From: a virus
Strand: one strand, 5' to 3'
IMG/VR virus record: IMGVR_UViG_3300034374_001518
Span: 1-24,633 of that record
DNA length: 24,633 nt
In this document: one piece after another, positions 21,617 to 24,633 of the stretch
Numbering within the stretch: the stretch's first letter is position 1
Layout: every line of letters begins with the position of its first letter
Position numbers and translations under genes: made by a program
The notes under the pieces: model-generated
Told to the model about the DNA's origin: nothing
The model's database searches: none
The model's input: the letters and a program-made list of their open reading frames with translations, nothing else

Positions 21617-21901
21617 ATAGACCCTGAAAAGTTTTGGGGCAACACGTGGAAAGAAAACCAACTATTAGGCGAGGCGCACATGATTAAGCTGAACGTAAGT
21701 TGGGAACAAACACGTTTTATAGCCTCTATGCTTATCAATGTAAACGTAGATAAAAAGGCTAAAATGGTTCGCCCTGAGCAATTATTTCCATTACCACAAG
21801 ACGTATATACCGAGCGCGGTAAACCTAAATCAACGCCTGAACAATACGAGAAATTCAAAGCAAGAGCGGACGCTGCCTTACAAGAAAGGGCAAAGTCTTA
21901 A
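21560..21901 (+). CDS. Tail assembly chaperone T extension, expressed by -1 frameshift (gpGT-like)
   Basis: This frame is open from the slip site to 21901 and adds 113 residues to the 126 of the short form, for a 239-residue fusion. It starts VNSRLDWETLLDFYIGQVGI and continues DPEKFWGNTWKENQLLGEAH, then MIKLNVSWEQTRFIASMLI. An ATG at 21680 could start only the last 73 residues and would discard a clearly coding stretch (in-frame residues conserved in style: 'DWE.L..fyiG..GidPe.Fw..T..E'), which fits T-domains of siphovirus tail chaperones. The T part binds tail tube protein while the G part coats the tape measure. Treat 21183-21560 joined to 21560-21901 as one product. Confidence 0.85.
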   Translation, partial: VNSRLDWETLLDFYIGQVGIDPEKFWGNTWKENQLLGEAHMIKLNVSWEQTRFIASMLINVNVDKKAKMVRPEQLFPLPQDVYTERGKPKSTPEQYEKFKARADAALQERAKS

Positions 21902-21907
21902 TTTTTG

Positions 21908-21926
21908 TATTTTTGAATTAAATTAT
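21908..21926 (+). promoter_or_regulatory. Candidate late promoter before the tape measure gene
   Basis: Third copy of the late element: TATTTTTGAATTAAATTAT, preceded by ATTTTTG. It lies between the chaperone stop (21901) and the tape measure ATG (21932), with 16 bases from the -7 element to the ATG. Confidence 0.62.
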
Positions 21927-21931
21927 CATTT

Positions 21932-24160
21932 ATGGCGGATAGCTTATTACGGGTAGTACTCAAAGGTGATGCTACCCAGTTAAATTCTTCATTAAAAACC
22001 GCTTCTGCTCGACTAACAGCGTTTGGCTCAAAAATGCAAGGTGTTGCTAGTCAGATGCGCTCTATATCTATACCGTTGGCTATTGCTGGGGGTGCTGCTG
22101 TTAAAATGGCTGCAACCTTTGACAAGTCAATGACCCAAATAAAATCTTTAGTTGGTGTTGCTGGCGATGAAGTTGATGCAATGGGCGAACGCGTTAAAAC
22201 TATGTCCACGGATATAAGCGTTAGTTCAAACGAAGCTGCTGAAGCATTATTCTTTATTACTTCTGCTGGATTACGTGGCGAAGAAGCAATGCAAGTGTTA
22301 GAGGCTTCAATGAAAGCTGCTTCCGTAGGTTTAGGTGATACTAAAACCGTAGCTGACCTTGCAACTTCTGCAATGAACGCTTATGGTTCTGAAGTGCTTT
22401 CTGCTGCCGATGCAACTGACGTAATGGTTAGTGCGGTTCGTGAAGGTAAATTAGAAGCAAGCGAATTAGCTGGCTCAATGGGGCGAGTATTGCCAATAGC
22501 AAGTGCTATGAGCATACGTTTTGACGAAGTAGGTGCTGCCTTTGCTGCACTTTCAAGAACGGGTACAAATGCTGCTGAAGCTGCTACACAAATACGAGCA
22601 ATTTTAACTTCACTTTTAAAACCAACTGCTGATGCTAAAAAAGCCTTAGCAGAAATGAATTTAAGTTCAGAAGGGTTACGTCAACAAATAAGAGAAAAAG
22701 GGTTATTATCTGCACTCGAAACGCTGAAAACAAGTTTTGAGGGCAATGATGATGCGACACAACGCGTATTTGGAAATGTTCGTGCGCTTTTACCAATATA
22801 TGACTTACTTGGTGCAAACGTTCAAACTACTCGTGATATATTTGATAGCATGACTAAAAGTGCTGGTGCTACTGAAAAAGCATTTGGCACTTTACAAGAA
22901 AGCGCAGAATTTAAGTTGCGTAAATCACTTAAAGGCGTTCAAAATTCACTTACTGATGTTGGCGGTGTAATTTTAGAAAGTTTACTACCACATATTCAAG
23001 ACCTTTCTGAAAGTATAAAAGGTTTATTTGAGGACTTTAAAACATTAGATGAAGATACTCAAAAGGCATATATACGACTTGGTGAAATTATTGTAGTTGC
23101 GCCATTAATAGTTAGTGCAATAGGGACAATAACAAGAGCAATAGGTGGTCTATCTAGTGCTATTGTATTTTTAACTAGTTCGGCAGCTTTAGGCAAACTA
23201 AAAACTCTACTTCCTGTTTTGGGTCAAGTAGCTGCTTTAGGTTATTTAGGAGTAAAAGCAGCAGATGAATTAACAGGCGAAGTTGCGCCTGATGTTAGCT
23301 TATGGGAACGTCTTAAAATTGGTGTTTCCGGATTAATTGACCCTATGGCTGCGGTCAATAATTTGATTGGCGCACAAGTTGCAGCTTCTAAAGAATCTAA
23401 AAAAGCTACTGAAGATAAAATTGCTGCTGATGAACAAGCTGTAAAAGTAGCTGGCGTTCTTTTAGATTTACAAGATAAATTAAATAAACCTACTGCCACT
23501 GCAAGTGGCGGTGCTGCTGCAAAAGCAACGGGAGTTAGTATTCCAACATTAGAAGATGATTTAACTTCAATAGAAACACAAGCAAACGAAACAGCAAAGG
23601 CATTAGATATTATGCTTGCTGGTGATTCTGATTTAACTTATGCTTTAGCAACTGATTCAGCTTCAATAGAATATTTTGGAAATATAGTTGCCGATACAGC
23701 AGCAAAAGTACGCGACCCATTACAGCAAATAGGAGAAACAGTAAACGAAACAACTAAGTCGGTCAGCAACCTAACGCTTATGATAGCACGCGATTTAGCT
23801 GGTGCTTTTGAAGCTGTACTTAATGGCGAAAACTTCTTTAGGTCAATGATTGAAACACTTAAAGAATTAGTTAAGCGTTTGTTGGCTGCTGCTGCTGCTG
23901 CTGCACTTTTAGCCTTGTTTACAGGTGGTAATTTTGGTGCTATATTTAGCGGTCTTTCAGGTTTAAATCTAAACGCAAACGGTATGTCAGGTGGCGGTTC
24001 AGTAGGTACGCCTACATTGGGAACTACTGGAAATATACCAGCTAAGATTACGCCAAATGGAGGTGTAAACTTAACAGGTCAGTTTAGAATTGATGGACAG
24101 GATTTAGTAGTGGCTGTGGAGCGAGCAAACAAGCAAAGAGGAAACTTTATTACAGGATAA
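21932..24160 (+). CDS. Tail tape measure protein (TP901 core type)
   Basis: 742 residues. The N-terminal 330 residues match the TP901-type tape measure core: 'KMAATFDKSMTQIKSLVGVAG', 'VSSNEAAEALFFITSAGLRG', 'DLATSAMNAYGSEVLSAADA', 'EASELAGSMGRVLPIASAM', 'AAFAALSRTGTNAAEAATQIRAIL' (each quoted within limits). Hydrophobic segments lie near residues 385-430 and 648-668, the second including seven consecutive alanines. The C-terminus is Gly-rich. The protein sets tail length and is ejected ahead of the DNA; at about 0.15 nm per residue the tail would be near 110 nm. It follows the frameshifted chaperone gene, the expected order. Own promoter at 21908. Confidence 0.93.
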   Translation: MADSLLRVVLKGDATQLNSSLKTASARLTAFGSKMQGVASQMRSISIPLAIAGGAAVKMAATFDKSMTQIKSLVGVAGDEVDAMGERVKTMSTDISVSSNEAAEALFFITSAGLRGEEAMQVLEASMKAASVGLGDTKTVADLATSAMNAYGSEVLSAADATDVMVSAVREGKLEASELAGSMGRVLPIASAMSIRFDEVGAAFAALSRTGTNAAEAATQIRAILTSLLKPTADAKKALAEMNLSSEGLRQQIREKGLLSALETLKTSFEGNDDATQRVFGNVRALLPIYDLLGANVQTTRDIFDSMTKSAGATEKAFGTLQESAEFKLRKSLKGVQNSLTDVGGVILESLLPHIQDLSESIKGLFEDFKTLDEDTQKAYIRLGEIIVVAPLIVSAIGTITRAIGGLSSAIVFLTSSAALGKLKTLLPVLGQVAALGYLGVKAADELTGEVAPDVSLWERLKIGVSGLIDPMAAVNNLIGAQVAASKESKKATEDKIAADEQAVKVAGVLLDLQDKLNKPTATASGGAAAKATGVSIPTLEDDLTSIETQANETAKALDIMLAGDSDLTYALATDSASIEYFGNIVADTAAKVRDPLQQIGETVNETTKSVSNLTLMIARDLAGAFEAVLNGENFFRSMIETLKELVKRLLAAAAAAALLALFTGGNFGAIFSGLSGLNLNANGMSGGGSVGTPTLGTTGNIPAKITPNGGVNLTGQFRIDGQDLVVAVERANKQRGNFITG
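23885..23905 (+). repeat. GCT trinucleotide run in the tape measure gene
   Basis: Six GCT repeats plus GCA encode seven alanines, in frame (residues 652-658). A change in unit number would alter length by whole residues only. Confidence 0.8.
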
Positions 24161-24163
24161 CAA

Positions 24164-24633
24164 ATGGCATACGGTCTTATATACAACTTAAACTTCGCGA
24201 GCAATTTAGAAGGCAATAGAAAGCACCGTTTATCTATTTATAAAGAAGGGCATACTGCTACCATTACAACTTCAGATAATAATATTATTGGTACTGAAGA
24301 ACCCGTGCGATTGATATGGGATAGCACCGATGATATTTACGGCAATATAATGGGTTCAAGGTTAGAAATCAACCTTTTGAGCGATGAGGTAAAGAATATA
24401 AATATCAATGATATTTTAGAAGCGACAACTGCCGATGAGTTTCAGGTTAGGTTTTATATTGAAAACGGTTCAGGAACGCTTGTTGAGTATTGGCGAGGGT
24501 ATATAAACAATGCTACATTTCAGCAGCGTATTTCTTCTGTACCTGTACGCTATACGCTTATTGCTACCGACCTTTTAACGATGCTTGGTAGTTTGAGTAT
24601 TGCGGATAACGCTGAGGTTATAAAACCGCGTTC
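24164..24633 (+). CDS. Distal tail / baseplate-like protein, 3' end beyond the window
   Basis: 156 residues visible: MAYGLIYNLNFASNLEGNRK, then 'HRLSIYKEGHTATITTSDNN', 'EPVRLIWDSTDDIYGNIMGS', 'RLEINLLSDE', 'FQVRFYIENGSGTLVEYWRG', 'NATFQQRISSVPVRYTLIAT'. Beta-rich with a pattern ('i..s.l.i.l....d.ef......d...f.v......g....w.G.i..d') that I associate with distal tail or tail hub proteins of Bacteroidota phages. It follows the tape measure gene by three bases, the standard slot for a distal tail protein. The gene is truncated by the window edge, so size and C-terminal domains are unknown. Confidence 0.7.
   Translation, partial: MAYGLIYNLNFASNLEGNRKHRLSIYKEGHTATITTSDNNIIGTEEPVRLIWDSTDDIYGNIMGSRLEINLLSDEVKNININDILEATTADEFQVRFYIENGSGTLVEYWRGYINNATFQQRISSVPVRYTLIATDLLTMLGSLSIADNAEVIKPR

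Noticed and set aside
21680-21901. Independent 73-residue ORF starting at ATG 21680.
   Set aside because: The frame is coding well upstream to the slip site at 21560; the ATG is an internal Met of the frameshift extension.
1-24633. CRISPR array, tRNA genes, insertion sequence, attachment site or diversity-generating retroelement.
   Set aside because: No regularly spaced direct repeats, no cloverleaf, no transposase, integrase or reverse transcriptase seen. The fibre repeats are protein-level and irregularly spaced.

Overview
This window is a stretch of a tailed double-stranded DNA phage (or prophage) genome whose host is most likely in the Bacteroidota, probably a flavobacterium-like organism. 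Reasons seen in the sequence: it is AT-rich, start codons are preceded by A/T-rich leaders instead of Shine-Dalgarno motifs, and at least seven gene starts are preceded by the Bacteroidota -7 promoter element TAnnTTTG. Every gene I accept is on the + strand and genes are tightly packed, often with TAATG or ATGA stop/start overlaps. There is no integrase, repressor or replication gene here, so lifestyle cannot be judged. The tape measure, tail tube and gpG/gpT-type chaperone genes predict a long non-contractile tail (siphovirus morphology).

Layout: 1-850 holds the end of a GNAT-type acetyltransferase gene and a small acidic protein, closed by a terminator. 866-7870 is the DNA-packaging and head module: small and large terminase, an inserted PP-loop (PAPS reductase-like) gene, an HK97-type portal with an extra C-terminal domain, an SPP1 gp7/Mu F-type head morphogenesis protein, an HK97 prohead protease and an HK97-fold major capsid protein, closed by a strong terminator. 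7922-9691 is an accessory insert: a winged-helix-like small protein, a GC-richer segment without a gene, six small ORFs (three with a membrane segment) and a PD-(D/E)XK nuclease. 9699-11698 is the head-tail connection set (adaptor, head closure, gp10-like, tail terminator). 11703-13051 is a lysis cassette (M15 endolysin, holin-like protein, a spanin-like coiled-coil protein). 13095-18863 is one 1922-residue fibre with about 19 'GIGT' repeats and a self-cleaving S74 chaperone. 18863-24633 is the tail module: two accessory tail proteins, a coiled-coil protein, two tandem paralogous tail tube proteins, a tail assembly chaperone with a -1 frameshift, the tape measure protein, and the beginning of a distal tail protein.

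The strongest single observation is a programmed -1 ribosomal frameshift in the tail chaperone gene: the heptamer G GGA AAG (the same as in phage lambda G/GT) lies directly before the zero-frame stop, followed after 6 bases by a 9-bp stem, and the -1 frame stays open for 113 further codons. Other points of interest are two classes of repeated upstream element (probable late and accessory promoters), an expected near-leaderless terminase mRNA, the tail tube duplication, the unusual position of the lysis/fibre block, and the small-ORF cluster. I found no convincing evidence of a wholly new system; the undescribed material most worth testing is the 8.3-9.7 kb accessory block.
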